A stretch of 64,000 nucleotides of DNA from Bifidobacterium platyrrhinorum. Its GTDB lineage: Bacteria > Actinomycetota > Actinomycetes > Actinomycetales > Bifidobacteriaceae. The stretch lies in the NCBI RefSeq assembly GCF_010667645.1, contig NZ_WHZV01000004.1, positions 167,940 to 231,939 of the forward strand, in the 5' to 3' direction. Under the pieces are notes generated by a model. The model saw only the letters and a program-made list of their open reading frames with translations, was not told where the DNA came from and did no database searches. How positions within the stretch are numbered: position 1 is the first letter of the stretch; each line of letters starts with the position of its first letter. This document shows, one piece after another, positions 33,729-43,939 of this stretch. Position numbers and translations under genes: made by a program.

Positions 33729-36700
33729 ATGGCAAAGGGAACCGCTAACGGCACCAAACTGGTGATCGTGGAGTCTCCCACCAAGGCCCGCAAGATCGGC
33801 GGATACCTGGGGGACGGCTACACCGTGATGGCATCGGTGGGCCACATCCGCGATCTCGCCCAGCCCAGCCAGGTGCCCGCCGTCGACAAGGCGAAGTACG
33901 GCAAGTTCGGCGTCGACGTGAATGACGGCTTCAAGCCCTACTACATCGTCGACGGCGATAAGAAGCGCACCGTCTCCGAACTCAAATCCGCGTTGAAGAA
34001 CGCCAGCGAACTCTACCTCGCCACCGATGAGGACCGCGAGGGCGAGGCCATCGCGTGGCACCTGGTCGAGACGCTCAAGCCCAAGGTGCCGGTCAAGCGC
34101 ATGGTGTTCCACGAGATCACCAAGAACGCCATCCAGAAGTCGCTCGGCCAGACCCGCGACGTCGACGCGGACATGGTCGACGCGCAGGAGACCCGCCGCA
34201 TCCTCGACCGCCTCTACGGCTACGAGCTTTCCCCCGTGCTGTGGCGCAAGGTGGGGCCGGGCCTGTCCGCCGGCCGCGTGCAGTCCGTCGCGACGCGCCT
34301 CATCGTCGAGCGCGAGCGCGAGCGCATGGCGTTCGTCCGCGCGCCCTACTGGGATCTGACCGCCACCCTGTCCGCGCCGGACGCGGAGGGCGAGGCCGTC
34401 ACGTTCGACGCGCGCATGACCGCGCTCGGCGGCAAGCGTCTGGCCGTCTCGAAGGACTTCGGGCCGGACGGCAGGCTCACGCCCGAAGGCTTCGCCGGCA
34501 ACGTCCGGCAGCTGGACGAGGCGCAGGCGCGTGCGCTGGCGGCAAACCTCAAGGATGCCGCGTTCACCGTCGTGTCCACGGAATCCAAGCCGTACCGCCG
34601 CCGCCCGCTGCCGCCGTTCACCACGTCCACGCTGCAGCAGACCGCCGGCAACCGTCTCGGCATGAGCTCGCGCGCCACGATGCGCGCCGCGCAGGGCCTG
34701 TACGAGAACGGTTTCATCACGTACATGCGAACCGATTCGGTCACGCTGTCGCAGGAGGCGATCGCCGCCGCGCGCGACGCGGTCGAATACCATTTCGGTT
34801 CGAAGTTCCTTTCCGACGCGCCCAAGCAGTACGCCACGAAGACCGCCGGCGCGCAGGAGGCCCACGAATGCATCCGCCCGGCCGGCGCGCGCTTCCGCGA
34901 CCCGCAGGAGCTGAGCGGCAAGGTGCCCGTCGACCAGCTCAAGCTGTACACGCTCATCTGGCAGCGCACCCTCGCCTCCCAGATGGCCGACGCCACCGGT
35001 TCCACCGCCACGGTGAAGCTGTCCGCACCGGCCGGCGGCGACGGCGAGGCGATCTTCCAGGCCTCCGGCACCGTCATCGAGTTCCCGGGCTTCATGAAGG
35101 CCACCGGCGAGGGGCGCCGTGCGGCCGCAGGGCATGCTGACGACAAGGCGGGCAGATCCGGCAAGGCCGATGGCGACGGCAAGGCGAAGGAGGAGAACGC
35201 CTCCCTGCCGCCGATGTCCACCGGCCAGGAGCTCGCCGCCTCCGATGTGCACGCCGACGGGCATGAGACCCAGCCGCCGGCCCGATACACCGAGGCCTCG
35301 CTCGTGAAGACCCTGGAGGCCAAGGAGATCGGCCGCCCGTCCACCTACGCGTCGATCATCTCCACGATCATCGACCGCGGCTACGTGTACGAGCGCGGCC
35401 GCGCGCTCATCCCCTCGTGGTTGGCGTTCGCCGTCACGAAGCTGCTCGAGACGAAGTTCCCCAAGCTCGTCGACTACCAGTTCACCGCCGACATGGAGAA
35501 CGGCCTCGACCAGATCGCGCACGGCAGGGAGACCGGGCGCGAATGGCTCACCCGCTTCTACTTCGGTTCCGGCGCCGATGCCGCGCACAACGCCGACGAG
35601 GCGCATGAGGGCCTGCAGCAGCAGGTCGCGCAGCTCGGCGAGATCGACGCGCGCGCCATCAACACCATCGAGATCGGCGACGGCCTGCACGTGCGCGTCG
35701 GCCGTTACGGCCCGTACCTGGAGGACATGGCGCATCTGGACGCCGAAGGCAACCCGAAGCGCGCCTCCCTGCCCGACACCATCGCGCCCGACGAACTCAC
35801 CGTCGAGGTGGCGCATGACCTCATCGAGAACCATTCCGGAGGGCCGCGCGTGCTCGGCACCGACCCGGCCACCGGCGGCACCGTCGAGGTGCGCAACGGC
35901 CGCTTCGGCCCATACGTGGCGCTGATCACGCCGGAGGCGGCGGCCGCGGAGGCCGCGGCGCGTCAGGCCGCGAAGGAGGCGGAGGCCGCGGGCAAGCCCG
36001 CGCCGCGCCGTTCGCGCAAGTCGGACGCCCCGCGCCCGAAGATGGCGAGCCTGTTCAAGACGATGAGCCCCGAATCGCTCACGCTCGAGGACGCGTTGAA
36101 GCTGCTCGGCCTGCCGCGCGGGGTCGGCTCCTACGAGGAGACGAACACCGAGACCGGCGAGGTGTCCGTCTCGACGGTCGCCGCGAACAACGGCCGCTAC
36201 GGCCCGTACCTCACCAAGACGAAGGCGGACGGCTCCACCGAGACCCGTTCGCTGAACTCGGAGGACGAGATCTTCACCGTCACCATCGACCAGGCGAAGG
36301 ACCTGTTCGCCCAGCCCAAGTACCGCGGCCGCGGCCGCGGCGCCGCCAAGCCACCGATCCGCGCGCTCGGCAACGACCCGGAAAGCGGCAAGCCGGTCGT
36401 CATCAAAGAAGGCCGCTTCGGCCTGTACCTCACGGACGGCGAGACCAACCGCACGTTGCCGCGCCAGTACGATCCGGCGACCATCGAGCCGGCGGACGCG
36501 TACCGCATCCTCGCGGAGAAGCGCGCGATGGGCCCGGCGACCAAGCGCGGCCGCGGCGGTTCGCGCGGTGCTTCGGCCAAGGGCGGAGCGAAGGGGGCCA
36601 AGGCCGCGAAGGCCGCGCCGAAGGTGAGCGCCGTCGAGGCGAAGCGCGCCGAACGCCGCGCCGAGGTGAAGAAGCTCGCCGCCAAGGGCTGGGCCAACAC

Positions 36701-36830
36701 GCGCATCGCGGAGAAGATCGGCTCCACCGCCTCCACCGTGAAGGCCGACATCGACTGGCTTGCCGCCAACGAGGGCTTCGAACGCCCGCCGGTGGTAGCC
36801 GCCAAGCCCAAGGCCGCCAAGAAGAAGTAG
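33729..36830 (+). CDS. topA: DNA topoisomerase I
   Basis: Type IA topoisomerase that relaxes negative supercoils. It is 1033 residues. Toprim domain at the start ([16 protein letters not shown], then [13 protein letters not shown]), the active-site Tyr in [14 protein letters not shown], and the [10 protein letters not shown] motif. The C-terminal third has repeated GPYL/RFGPYV units instead of Cys4 zinc fingers, as in other actinobacteria. The extreme C-terminus is unusual: after a Lys/Ala/Gly linker, residues about 977-1016 ([33 protein letters not shown]) look like a helix-turn-helix. A basic tail PKAAKKK follows. AAGGAGAGG precedes the ATG, and TATGAT lies about 40 bases upstream. Confidence 0.97.
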   Translation: MAKGTANGTKLVIVESPTKARKIGGYLGDGYTVMASVGHIRDLAQPSQVPAVDKAKYGKFGVDVNDGFKPYYIVDGDKKRTVSELKSALKNASELYLATDEDREGEAIAWHLVETLKPKVPVKRMVFHEITKNAIQKSLGQTRDVDADMVDAQETRRILDRLYGYELSPVLWRKVGPGLSAGRVQSVATRLIVERERERMAFVRAPYWDLTATLSAPDAEGEAVTFDARMTALGGKRLAVSKDFGPDGRLTPEGFAGNVRQLDEAQARALAANLKDAAFTVVSTESKPYRRRPLPPFTTSTLQQTAGNRLGMSSRATMRAAQGLYENGFITYMRTDSVTLSQEAIAAARDAVEYHFGSKFLSDAPKQYATKTAGAQEAHECIRPAGARFRDPQELSGKVPVDQLKLYTLIWQRTLASQMADATGSTATVKLSAPAGGDGEAIFQASGTVIEFPGFMKATGEGRRAAAGHADDKAGRSGKADGDGKAKEENASLPPMSTGQELAASDVHADGHETQPPARYTEASLVKTLEAKEIGRPSTYASIISTIIDRGYVYERGRALIPSWLAFAVTKLLETKFPKLVDYQFTADMENGLDQIAHGRETGREWLTRFYFGSGADAAHNADEAHEGLQQQVAQLGEIDARAINTIEIGDGLHVRVGRYGPYLEDMAHLDAEGNPKRASLPDTIAPDELTVEVAHDLIENHSGGPRVLGTDPATGGTVEVRNGRFGPYVALITPEAAAAEAAARQAAKEAEAAGKPAPRRSRKSDAPRPKMASLFKTMSPESLTLEDALKLLGLPRGVGSYEETNTETGEVSVSTVAANNGRYGPYLTKTKADGSTETRSLNSEDEIFTVTIDQAKDLFAQPKYRGRGRGAAKPPIRALGNDPESGKPVVIKEGRFGLYLTDGETNRTLPRQYDPATIEPADAYRILAEKRAMGPATKRGRGGSRGASAKGGAKGAKAAKAAPKVSAVEAKRAERRAEVKKLAAKGWANTRIAEKIGSTASTVKADIDWLAANEGFERPPVVAAKPKAAKKK

Positions 36831-36835
36831 CGGGC

Positions 36836-37555
36836 ATGGCCGGATTGTTCATTTCCTTCGAAGGCGTCGACGGCGTCGGCAAGACCACGCAGGTCGAACG
36901 CCTGCGTGCGGCGTTGGAGGCGGCGGGCCGCGAGGTCGTCGTCACCCGCGAACCCGGCGGCACCCCGTTGGGGCGCGCCATCCGCCGTCTGCTCCTTCAT
37001 GGCGTCCCCGCCGACGAGGCGGAGTCCGGCGCGCGAAACGCGACCGGTGGGAAGGCCGCGAAGGCCGCGCCCGCCGACATCGCCCCGCGCGCCGAGGCGC
37101 TGCTGTTCGCCGCCGACCGCGCCCAGCACGTCGCCGAGGTCATCCGCCCGGCATTGGAGCGCGGCGCCGTGGTCATCACCGACCGGTACCTCGACTCGTC
37201 CCTCGCCTACCAGGCGGGCGGGCGCGAGCTCACGGCGGACGAGATCCGTTCCCTGAGCATGTGGGGCACGAACGGCCTGCTGCCCGACCGCACGTATCTG
37301 CTGGACATGGACCCGGCGCTGTCCCATTCCCGCCTGACCCACGACGAGGACCGCATGGAATCGGCGGGCGACGGGTTCCAGCGTCGCACGCGCGAGGCGT
37401 TCCTCGGTCTCGCCGCCGCCGAACCGGAACGGTTCCGCGTGATCGACGCGTCGAGGACCATCGACGAGGTGTGGGCCGCGATCCGCGGGGACGTCGACGG
37501 CCTGCTGGCCGATGCCGGTCTCGCCGCGGGCGACGATGCGGGGGAGCCGGTATGA
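36836..37555 (+). CDS. tmk: Thymidylate kinase
   Basis: Phosphorylates dTMP to dTDP. It is 239 residues, with P-loop [12 protein letters not shown] (residues 8-19), the substrate motif [22 protein letters not shown], and lid residues around [15 protein letters not shown] species-specific insertion of about 20 residues ([19 protein letters not shown]) follows the first third. It starts 5 bp after topA and overlaps holB by 4 bp (ATGA), so topA, tmk and holB form one operon for replication functions. Confidence 0.96.
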   Translation: MAGLFISFEGVDGVGKTTQVERLRAALEAAGREVVVTREPGGTPLGRAIRRLLLHGVPADEAESGARNATGGKAAKAAPADIAPRAEALLFAADRAQHVAEVIRPALERGAVVITDRYLDSSLAYQAGGRELTADEIRSLSMWGTNGLLPDRTYLLDMDPALSHSRLTHDEDRMESAGDGFQRRTREAFLGLAAAEPERFRVIDASRTIDEVWAAIRGDVDGLLADAGLAAGDDAGEPV

Positions 37556-38703
37556 GCGTATGGGATTCGATCATCGGGCAGAAGCCGGTCGTCGAGCAGC
37601 TGAAGGCGATCGCCGCCGGCGACCCGGGGCAGATCGCGCAGTCATGGCTCATCTGCGGGCCTCCCGGATCGGGCCGTTCGAACCTCGCGCGCGCCTTCGC
37701 GGCCGCGCTCGAAAGCCCGGACCACGGCCTGTCCGACGAACCGACGAAGGTCGTGAAACAGGTCCTCGCCGGCACGCATCCGGATGTGAGCGTGCTCGCC
37801 ACGAACAAGGTGACCATCGGCATCGACGAGGTGCGCGATCTCATCGGCGTCTCCGAGCAGATGCCGGCCACCGCGCCATGGCGCGTCATCATCATCGAGG
37901 ACGTCGACCGCATGCTCGAACGCACCACGAACGTGCTGCTCAAGGAGATCGAGGAACCGGCCGAGCACTGCATCTGGCTGCTGTGCGCGCCCAGCGCACA
38001 GGACGTGCTGCCCACCATCCGTTCGCGCACGCGTATCGTGAACCTCGCCGTGCCGGGGCCGGCGGCCGTCGCCGCGTACCTCGAGTCGAGCGTCGGGGCG
38101 GACCCGCATGTGGCGAAGCGTGCGGCCCGGCTGTCGGAGGGGCACATCGGCATCGCGAAGCTCTACGCGACCGACGAACGCGTGATGACCGACCGCGACG
38201 AGCTCGTCGTCGGCGTATTGGGACTCGCGAAGGCCTCCGATGCGGTGCTGCTCGCCGGCCGTCTCATCGACAACGCGAAGGCGCAGGCCGAAGTGGACGT
38301 GGCGCAGCAGGCCGCGCGCGCCGAAGCGGACTTCCGCCGCATCAACGGTCTGGGCGCGGACGACCGCATCCCGCCGAAACTGCGCGGCGCCTACAATGCG
38401 ATCGCGAAGAAGGACGAACTGAAACGCCGCGCCACGCGCCGCAGCCGTGACGTGCTCGACCGCGCGCTCAACTCCGTCGCTTCCGTCTACCGCGACGTCG
38501 CCGTGCTGCAGAACGACGCGGAGGACGCGGTCGGCCTCATCAACCTGGAGAACCGGGCGGCGATCACCGAACTCGCCGCGCGCATGCCGCGTGCCGACGC
38601 CATCGCCCGGCTTGACGAGGTGGCCGTGGCGCGGCGGCGTCTGGGAGGCAACGGCAATCCGACGCTCGTCTTCGAAGCCCTGTTCTGCGCGCTGATCCCG
38701 TGA
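37552..38703 (+). CDS. holB: DNA polymerase III subunit delta prime
   Basis: Clamp-loader subunit of 383 residues. It begins [14 protein letters not shown] and has a modified P-loop ([15 protein letters not shown]) and [12 protein letters not shown]. The sensor region is [25 protein letters not shown] (SRC-like Arg finger region LPTIRSRT). The C-terminal collar domain is less conserved. The zinc module of many delta-prime subunits is not seen. The ATG overlaps the tmk stop codon, which is the classical tmk-holB arrangement. Confidence 0.93.
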   Translation: MSVWDSIIGQKPVVEQLKAIAAGDPGQIAQSWLICGPPGSGRSNLARAFAAALESPDHGLSDEPTKVVKQVLAGTHPDVSVLATNKVTIGIDEVRDLIGVSEQMPATAPWRVIIIEDVDRMLERTTNVLLKEIEEPAEHCIWLLCAPSAQDVLPTIRSRTRIVNLAVPGPAAVAAYLESSVGADPHVAKRAARLSEGHIGIAKLYATDERVMTDRDELVVGVLGLAKASDAVLLAGRLIDNAKAQAEVDVAQQAARAEADFRRINGLGADDRIPPKLRGAYNAIAKKDELKRRATRRSRDVLDRALNSVASVYRDVAVLQNDAEDAVGLINLENRAAITELAARMPRADAIARLDEVAVARRRLGGNGNPTLVFEALFCALIP

Positions 38704-38753
38704 CTCCGTGATTTCGTGATCCCGTGACTCCGTGACTCCGTGATTTCGTGACG
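38701..38753. repeat. Imperfect 9-bp tandem repeat after holB
   Basis: Alternating units of CCGTGACTC and CGTGATTTC run from the holB stop to about 38753 (six units, one imperfect repeat of a longer phrase). There is no gene in this 185-bp gap. Confidence 0.6.
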
Positions 38754-38888
38754 GGTTCGCGACCGGCGCCGTGACCGTACGGGCCTATGCTGGAAGTGCA
38801 AGGTTCGTCGCCGTCCGGGATGTTCCGGGGGTATCCGGGGATGTCCGGGAACGTCGGCGATGCGGCTGTCCGGAAAGGGGAGACGGTC

Positions 38889-40262
38889 ATGAGATTCTGT
38901 ACGCGATGCGGCGCGCAATGCGATGATGATGCACGGTTCTGCGGTTCATGCGGCGGTCCGCTGCCCGTTGCCGAGGCGGTGCCGGCTGCGGTGCCGGCTC
39001 CCGCGCACGGAGCCGTTCCGGCGCCGCCGGTCCCCGTTCCTCACGCTCCGGGAACGGCCGCGCCCGGGATGCCGCAAGCTCCGGGGCCGTCCGTTCCGGT
39101 CGCTCCCGTCCGGGCGGCGCCGGTGCCGCGGACGACGTTCGCGCCGTCGCCTGAGGTGAATGGCATGATTCCTGCGGGTGCGATCCCCGCAGGTGCGATC
39201 CCCGCAGGTGCGATTCCCATGGCGGCCGTTGCGGGGCCGGGAGCCGCGAACCCGTGGCGGGGCGTTCGCCCGCCGTTGGTCGGCGTGCTCGTCGGCGCGG
39301 TGCTCAGCGCGCTCTACATCCCCCTCGGATACGCGTTCGGATATGCGTCCATGCGATTCGGGGCGGCTTCGTACACGGCCGGATATTGGCTCAGCCACGC
39401 CGTGGACATCGGCAACGCGTTCTCCTACACCCTGACCATGTTCATGGCCCTGGCGGCGATGATCCCCCTGATCGACGGAGGTCGGCGCGGCCGTCGCATC
39501 GCCGCCGACGTGACGGCGCTCGTGCTGGCGGTGCTGAACATGGCGTTCAGCGCCGCCATGCTCGCCGGTCCGTACGGCACGTATCTGGGGACGACGAACC
39601 CGCAGGCGGCGACCCGGCTCACCAACGACATGCGGGTCGCCCTCGGCCTCACGCCGGTCGCCATGGCGGTCGTCCTGCTGGTGCTGGTGTCGTCGTCGAA
39701 TCGTACGGTCCCGCCGGAAGGCCCGGTGGCATATGCCGAAGGAAGACGGGCGCGACGGGACGGCGCCTCGGGCCGTGCCGTCGCGGCCCGTCTGGCGGTC
39801 GTCGCCGTGGTCATGGCCGTGCTCGCGCTGCTCGGCGACATCGCCTATGGCGCGGCGTCGCCCGCGGACGGGGGCGTGGCGCCGATGGGCGTGACCGTGG
39901 CGTACCTGCTGACGAACGGACTGATGCTCGTGGTGTGCACGTTCCTGCCGTTGCTGTATCTCGGCGACCGGTTGCGCCGCGCGACCGGCGCGACGGTCTG
40001 GCGCACCGTGCCCCTGGCGGGTCTGATCGTCGGCGGCCTGTCGAGGCTGGTGTCGTTCGTCTTCACCGTGCTGATCCAGTGGAACCAGACGCTTTACGCC
40101 GGCAAGGCGATCGGCGACCAGCGGTATCTCGGCGATCACAGGATGTATGCGGCCGTTTCCTCGATCGCGTTCACCGCCACGTACGTCGTCGCCATCGTGG
40201 TGGCCGTCGTCATGATCGTGGGCGCGTCCAAGGCGATGCGGACGCCCGGCACGAGGGCCTAG
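38889..40262 (+). CDS. Zinc-ribbon multi-pass membrane protein
   Basis: A 457-residue protein beginning with a zinc ribbon (MRFCTRCGAQCDDDARFCGSCGGPL). A Pro/Ala-rich linker with an AGAIP repeat follows (IPAGAIPAGAIPAGAIP, about 98-114), then about seven or eight membrane helices, starting VGVLVGAVLSALYIPLGYAFGY. The zinc ribbon plus linker resembles the two PASTA paralogues at 19-24 kb, but the rest is unrelated. The family is not recognised. GGGGAG stands 7 bases before the ATG. Its stop codon TAG and that of the LacI gene share the palindrome CTAG (40259-40262). Confidence 0.78.
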   Translation: MRFCTRCGAQCDDDARFCGSCGGPLPVAEAVPAAVPAPAHGAVPAPPVPVPHAPGTAAPGMPQAPGPSVPVAPVRAAPVPRTTFAPSPEVNGMIPAGAIPAGAIPAGAIPMAAVAGPGAANPWRGVRPPLVGVLVGAVLSALYIPLGYAFGYASMRFGAASYTAGYWLSHAVDIGNAFSYTLTMFMALAAMIPLIDGGRRGRRIAADVTALVLAVLNMAFSAAMLAGPYGTYLGTTNPQAATRLTNDMRVALGLTPVAMAVVLLVLVSSSNRTVPPEGPVAYAEGRRARRDGASGRAVAARLAVVAVVMAVLALLGDIAYGAASPADGGVAPMGVTVAYLLTNGLMLVVCTFLPLLYLGDRLRRATGATVWRTVPLAGLIVGGLSRLVSFVFTVLIQWNQTLYAGKAIGDQRYLGDHRMYAAVSSIAFTATYVVAIVVAVVMIVGASKAMRTPGTRA

Positions 40263-41269
40263 CGTCTGGTGCTGGAGACGCGCACGACGAGCTCCGGCGG
40301 CAGCGACACGTGGCTCGGGTGGCCGGGGCCCGCCTCGATGAGGCGCAGCGATTCGGAGACGATGCGATCGTAGGGCGGGCGCACCGAGGTCATCGTCGGC
40401 AACGTCGCCGAGGCGATGGGGGAGTCGTTGTATCCGACCACCTTGATGTCCTCCGGCACGCTCATGCCGAGCGCGTGCAGCGCCATCATCACGCCGAACG
40501 CGATGGTGTCGTCCGCGCAGACCACCGCATCCGGGTGGCCGCGCTCGCCGAACAGGCGGATCGTGCAGTCGAAGCCGCGCCGCACCGTGCAGTCGCCGAA
40601 ACGGTTCCAGTCGCTCTGCGTGGTGAGCCCGGCGGCGCGCACCTGCGTGTGGAACATGGCGAACAGCTCCGCCGATTCGAAGGAGATCTCCTCGCCGGCC
40701 AGATACGCCACCGATTCGACGCCCTGATCGGCCAGGTGGCCGATGATGGCCTCCATGGCCGTGTTCTCGTCGATGGAGACCATGTCCGTGCGGAACGAAC
40801 GCTGCCGGCCACCCACCTGCACGATGGGGATGCCGTCCGCGTGGCGGTCGAACACCTCGGACAGGTCCGCCCCCGCCGAGGTGACCACGATGAGCCCGTC
40901 CACCTTGCGCGAGCAGAGCGACTCCACGCGGTCCACCTGCATGGCCTCGCTCTCGCCGATGCCGAGCAGCAGCTGGCGGCTGTCCGAATCGACGACCGGT
41001 TCGAGCGCGTCGAGCAGGCCGGCGCTGAAGCTGTCGGTGGCGGAGGGGATGACCAGGCCTATCGTGTTCGTCACGTCGCTGCGCAGGGCGCTGGCCGCGT
41101 AGTTGACGGAATAGTTGAGTTCGGCGGCGGCCTTGCGCACCCGTTGCGCGATGTCGTCGTCCTTGGCCCGCCGGCCGGAAAGCACCCGTGACACCGTGGC
41201 CGTCGAGACGTTCGCCAGCGTGGCGACCTCGAGGATGGAGCTGGGTGATTTCGACGCCCGGTTGGCCAT
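40259..41269 (-). CDS. LacI-family transcriptional regulator
   Basis: A 336-residue repressor-type protein. The N-terminal helix-turn-helix SILEVATLANVSTATVSRVLSGRR (residues 10-33) is followed by the hinge SVNYAASALRS and a periplasmic-binding-protein fold (TIGLVIPSATDSF, DGLIVVTSAG, AVVCADDTIAFGVMMAL, VVGYNDSPIA). I start at the ATG of MANRASK (41269); two further ATGs upstream would add non-conserved residues. It lies beside ptsH on the same strand, 155 bp downstream of it, so it may respond to a sugar or to HPr like CcpA. The effector cannot be identified by eye. Confidence 0.93.
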   Translation of the reverse strand: MANRASKSPSSILEVATLANVSTATVSRVLSGRRAKDDDIAQRVRKAAAELNYSVNYAASALRSDVTNTIGLVIPSATDSFSAGLLDALEPVVDSDSRQLLLGIGESEAMQVDRVESLCSRKVDGLIVVTSAGADLSEVFDRHADGIPIVQVGGRQRSFRTDMVSIDENTAMEAIIGHLADQGVESVAYLAGEEISFESAELFAMFHTQVRAAGLTTQSDWNRFGDCTVRRGFDCTIRLFGERGHPDAVVCADDTIAFGVMMALHALGMSVPEDIKVVGYNDSPIASATLPTMTSVRPPYDRIVSESLRLIEAGPGHPSHVSLPPELVVRVSSTRR

Positions 41270-41423
41270 GGTGCTGCGCTCTTTCATGTGTGATCTGTGC
41301 AAATATACGAATTCGCCGTCCGGCACAGCATATTAGCGCGCGGACGGCGAAGACGTTTGCAATAGTGGTCGGTGCATCGCGCATGCGCTCGCGACGACCG
41401 AAGTCTGTGGTGGCCGGGGAGTG

Positions 41424-41690
41424 TTACTCCGCCTTGACCAGGGTGTCGACCAGGGAGTCGGCCACGGTCTCGGCGTTGTCGCCGTCGACGGTCAGGACGA
41501 CGGTGTCGCCCTGCTTGATGCCCAGGCCCATGATGGACAGGATGGAACCGGCCGGCACGGCGGCGCCGCCTTCCTTGGCGATGGTGACGGTGCAGCCGGA
41601 GGCGGTGGCGGCCTGCGCGAACTCGGCGGCCGGGCGCGCGTGGATGCCGACGGGGTCGTTGATCACGGTGGAACGGGTAGCGGTTGCCAT
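41424..41690 (-). CDS. ptsH: Phosphocarrier protein HPr
   Basis: An 88-residue HPr that accepts phosphate from enzyme I. The active-site His is in VGIHARPAAEF (residues 14-24). The Ser-46 region reads AGSILSIMGLGIKQGD, with the Ser that HPr kinase would phosphorylate, though no hprK is seen here. AAGGAG lies 6 bases before the ATG. It is divergent from ptsI across 260 bp, whereas in many bacteria the two are in one operon. Confidence 0.96.
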   Translation of the reverse strand: MATATRSTVINDPVGIHARPAAEFAQAATASGCTVTIAKEGGAAVPAGSILSIMGLGIKQGDTVVLTVDGDNAETVADSLVDTLVKAE

Positions 41691-41757
41691 GGAGCACTCC
41701 TTTGGTCTTAGGTTTTCCTTCGCGCGCGTCAAGCTCTGACGGTGAACGCTGGTTGAC

Positions 41758-41830
41758 ACTATAGCATGTTTTTTCACGACACGCAGAAAACGATTACCGG
41801 CGTTGCCTCAACGGTCTTTCTGTGTATACT
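41758..41830. promoter_or_regulatory. Divergent ptsH/ptsI promoters
   Basis: On the minus strand TATAGT (41763-41758) is a -10 for ptsH. On the plus strand TTGCCT (41803-41808) and TATACT (41825-41830), 16 bp apart, fit a ptsI promoter. The intervening GAAAACGATTACCG contains an AACG-TT-like core of the type bound by LacI-family repressors, which would suit the LacI gene next door (inference). Confidence 0.55.
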
Positions 41831-41950
41831 GACACTGTCGGTAAATGGATTACCCGCCTGTGACGCAAGGGTCGCGGGGTCCGGGCGATCGCCGCGGGAC
41901 GAACCGCGGGCGTGCCGGCCCAACAATGCAGACATGAAGGAGTGCTCATC

Positions 41951-43606
41951 ATGGTTATCACCGGAAGCGGAATCGGACGTGGCGTCGCCGTCGGCAAGGT
42001 CATTCGCATGGCCCCGCCGCTGGAGGAGCCGGCGGATGTGCGTCGCGACGCGTCGATCAGCGCGGTCGTCGAGAACGAGCGCGTCACCAAGGCGCTCGCC
42101 ACCGTCAACGCCGAGCTGAACCACCGCGCCGAAATGGCCAAGAACGGCGATGAAGGCGCCAAGCAGGCCGCCCCGATCCTCGAGGCCATCGCCATGTTCG
42201 CCTCCGACCCGTCCCTCGCCACCTCCATCCAGAACCTCGTCAACGGCGGCAAGACCGGCGAGCGCGCCGTGCTCGAGGGCTTCGCCCAGGTCGAGGAGAT
42301 GTTCAGGATGATCGGCGGCTACCAGGCCGAGCGCGCCGCTGACCTGCACGACGTCGGCCAGCGCGTCATCGCCGAGCTGCGCGGCGTGCCCGCCCCCGGT
42401 GTGCCCGAGTCCGACGAGCCGTTCGTGCTCGTCGCCGAGGATCTCTCCCCGGCCGACACTTCCAGCCTGGATCTCACCAAGACCCTCGCCATCGTCACCT
42501 CGCAGGGCGGTCCGACCTCGCACACCGCCATCCTGGCGCGTGCCCGCGGCATCGTCGCCGTCGTCTCCGCGGCCGGCGCCGAGGATCTCAAGACCGGCGA
42601 GACCATCATCGTGAACGCCGCCAAGGGCGAGGTCGTCACCGAGCCGACCGAGGCCGAGATCGAGGAGGCCGAGCACGCCAAGGCGAAGGCCGCGCGCGCC
42701 AAGGAGCTGCGCGGCCAGGCCGGCGGCACCAAGGACGGCCACCACGTGCCGCTGCTCGCCAACCTCGGCAAGCCGGCCGACGGCAAGACCGCCCTCGAAT
42801 ACGGTGCGGAGGGCGTGGGCCTGTTCCGTTCCGAGTTCCTGTTCATCGGCAACTCCGAGCCGCCGAGCGTCGAGGAGCAGACCAAGGCGTACGCCGAGCT
42901 GCTCGCCCAGTTCCCGGGCAAGAAGGTCGTCATCCGCATGCTCGACGCGGGCGCCGACAAGCCGCTGCCGTTCCTCACCCCGGAGGACGAGCCGAACCCG
43001 GCCCTCGGCCTGCGTGGCCTGCGTACGCTGCGCGTGCACAAGGAGGTCCTCGAAGGCCAGCTCAAGGCCCTCGCCGCCGCCGACGCCCAGACCGACGCCG
43101 ACCTGTGGGTCATGGCCCCGATGGTCGCCGACGAGCATGAGGCCGCCTACTTCGTCAAGCTCGGCAAGAGCTTCGGCCTGAAGAAGGTCGGCGTGATGGC
43201 CGAGGTGCCGTCCATCGCCGTGATGGCCGACAAGGTCGCCCAGGTGGCCGACTTCGTCTCCATCGGCACCAACGACCTCACCCAGTACACGATGGCCGCC
43301 GACCGCACGCTCGGCTCCGTCTCCAACTACCAGACCGCATGGCACCCGGCGGTGCTGCGCATGATCAAGCTCATCGCGGACGCCGGCAACAAGTACGGCA
43401 TGCCGGTCGGCGTGTGCGGCGAGGCCGCGGCCGATCCGGATCTGGCGGTCGTGCTCACCGGCATCGGCGTGAACTCCCTGTCGATGACGCCGGTCGCGCT
43501 GGACGACGTGCGCGCCCAGCTGGCCGAGGTCACCTTCGAGGAGGCCAAGGCCAAGGCCGAGGCCGCCCTCAACGGCGACTTCTACAAGCCGGCCTGGGGC
43601 GACTGA
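41951..43606 (+). CDS. ptsI: PTS enzyme I (phosphoenolpyruvate-protein phosphotransferase)
   Basis: Starts the PTS phosphate relay by taking phosphate from PEP onto His and passing it to HPr. It is 551 residues. Motifs: N-terminal GIGRGVAVGKV; the phospho-His in TSQGGPTSHTAILAR (about 186-200); GVGLFRSEFLF; the PEP-binding region RMLDAGADKPLPF; and the catalytic Cys region MPVGVCGEAAADP near the C-terminus. AAGGAG lies 8 bases before the ATG at 41951. It supplies the cellobiose-type PTS at 45-47 kb. Confidence 0.97.
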   Translation: MVITGSGIGRGVAVGKVIRMAPPLEEPADVRRDASISAVVENERVTKALATVNAELNHRAEMAKNGDEGAKQAAPILEAIAMFASDPSLATSIQNLVNGGKTGERAVLEGFAQVEEMFRMIGGYQAERAADLHDVGQRVIAELRGVPAPGVPESDEPFVLVAEDLSPADTSSLDLTKTLAIVTSQGGPTSHTAILARARGIVAVVSAAGAEDLKTGETIIVNAAKGEVVTEPTEAEIEEAEHAKAKAARAKELRGQAGGTKDGHHVPLLANLGKPADGKTALEYGAEGVGLFRSEFLFIGNSEPPSVEEQTKAYAELLAQFPGKKVVIRMLDAGADKPLPFLTPEDEPNPALGLRGLRTLRVHKEVLEGQLKALAAADAQTDADLWVMAPMVADEHEAAYFVKLGKSFGLKKVGVMAEVPSIAVMADKVAQVADFVSIGTNDLTQYTMAADRTLGSVSNYQTAWHPAVLRMIKLIADAGNKYGMPVGVCGEAAADPDLAVVLTGIGVNSLSMTPVALDDVRAQLAEVTFEEAKAKAEAALNGDFYKPAWGD

Positions 43607-43721
43607 TCCCGGCCGATGCAGACTTGGCGCGGCGGGGACGTCCGGCTTCCCCTTCGTCCGGATCTCCCGCCACGCCGTTCACCCGTGACCCGGCTTCCCC
43701 TTCATCCGGGTCACCTCTTCC

Positions 43722-43778
43722 GGTCCGGTCCGTGGCGATGAGAATGAGCACTCCTCATCGTCACGGACCGGACCTTTT
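43722..43778 (+). terminator. ptsI terminator
   Basis: GGTCCGGTCCGTG (43722-43734) pairs with CACGGACCGGACC (43762-43774), with an inner GCGATGAG/CTCATCG stem, followed by TTTTCC. Upstream (43685-43714) another 9-bp hairpin GTGACCCGG/CCGGGTCAC carries the loop CTTCCCCTTCAT, and nearly the same loop phrase occurs at 43645. Confidence 0.85.
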
Positions 43779-43939
43779 CCCGTTTCGCGCATCGTCGGCG
43801 TACTATGGTGGTCGGGTTATGTGGATAAGGCGATGATGTGTAATAGTCGTTGGCCGGCGTCGTATGTCGCGTCCCGGATACATCCATCCGCCTGAGTGAC
43901 CGATGAATTGCCGTGCGTATTCGGGCGGAAAGGGTGATT

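Noticed and set aside
37261..37551. N-terminal extension of the delta-prime reading frame into tmk
   Set aside because: The extension is out-of-frame tmk sequence. The ATG overlapping the tmk stop begins exactly at the conserved WDSIIGQ start.
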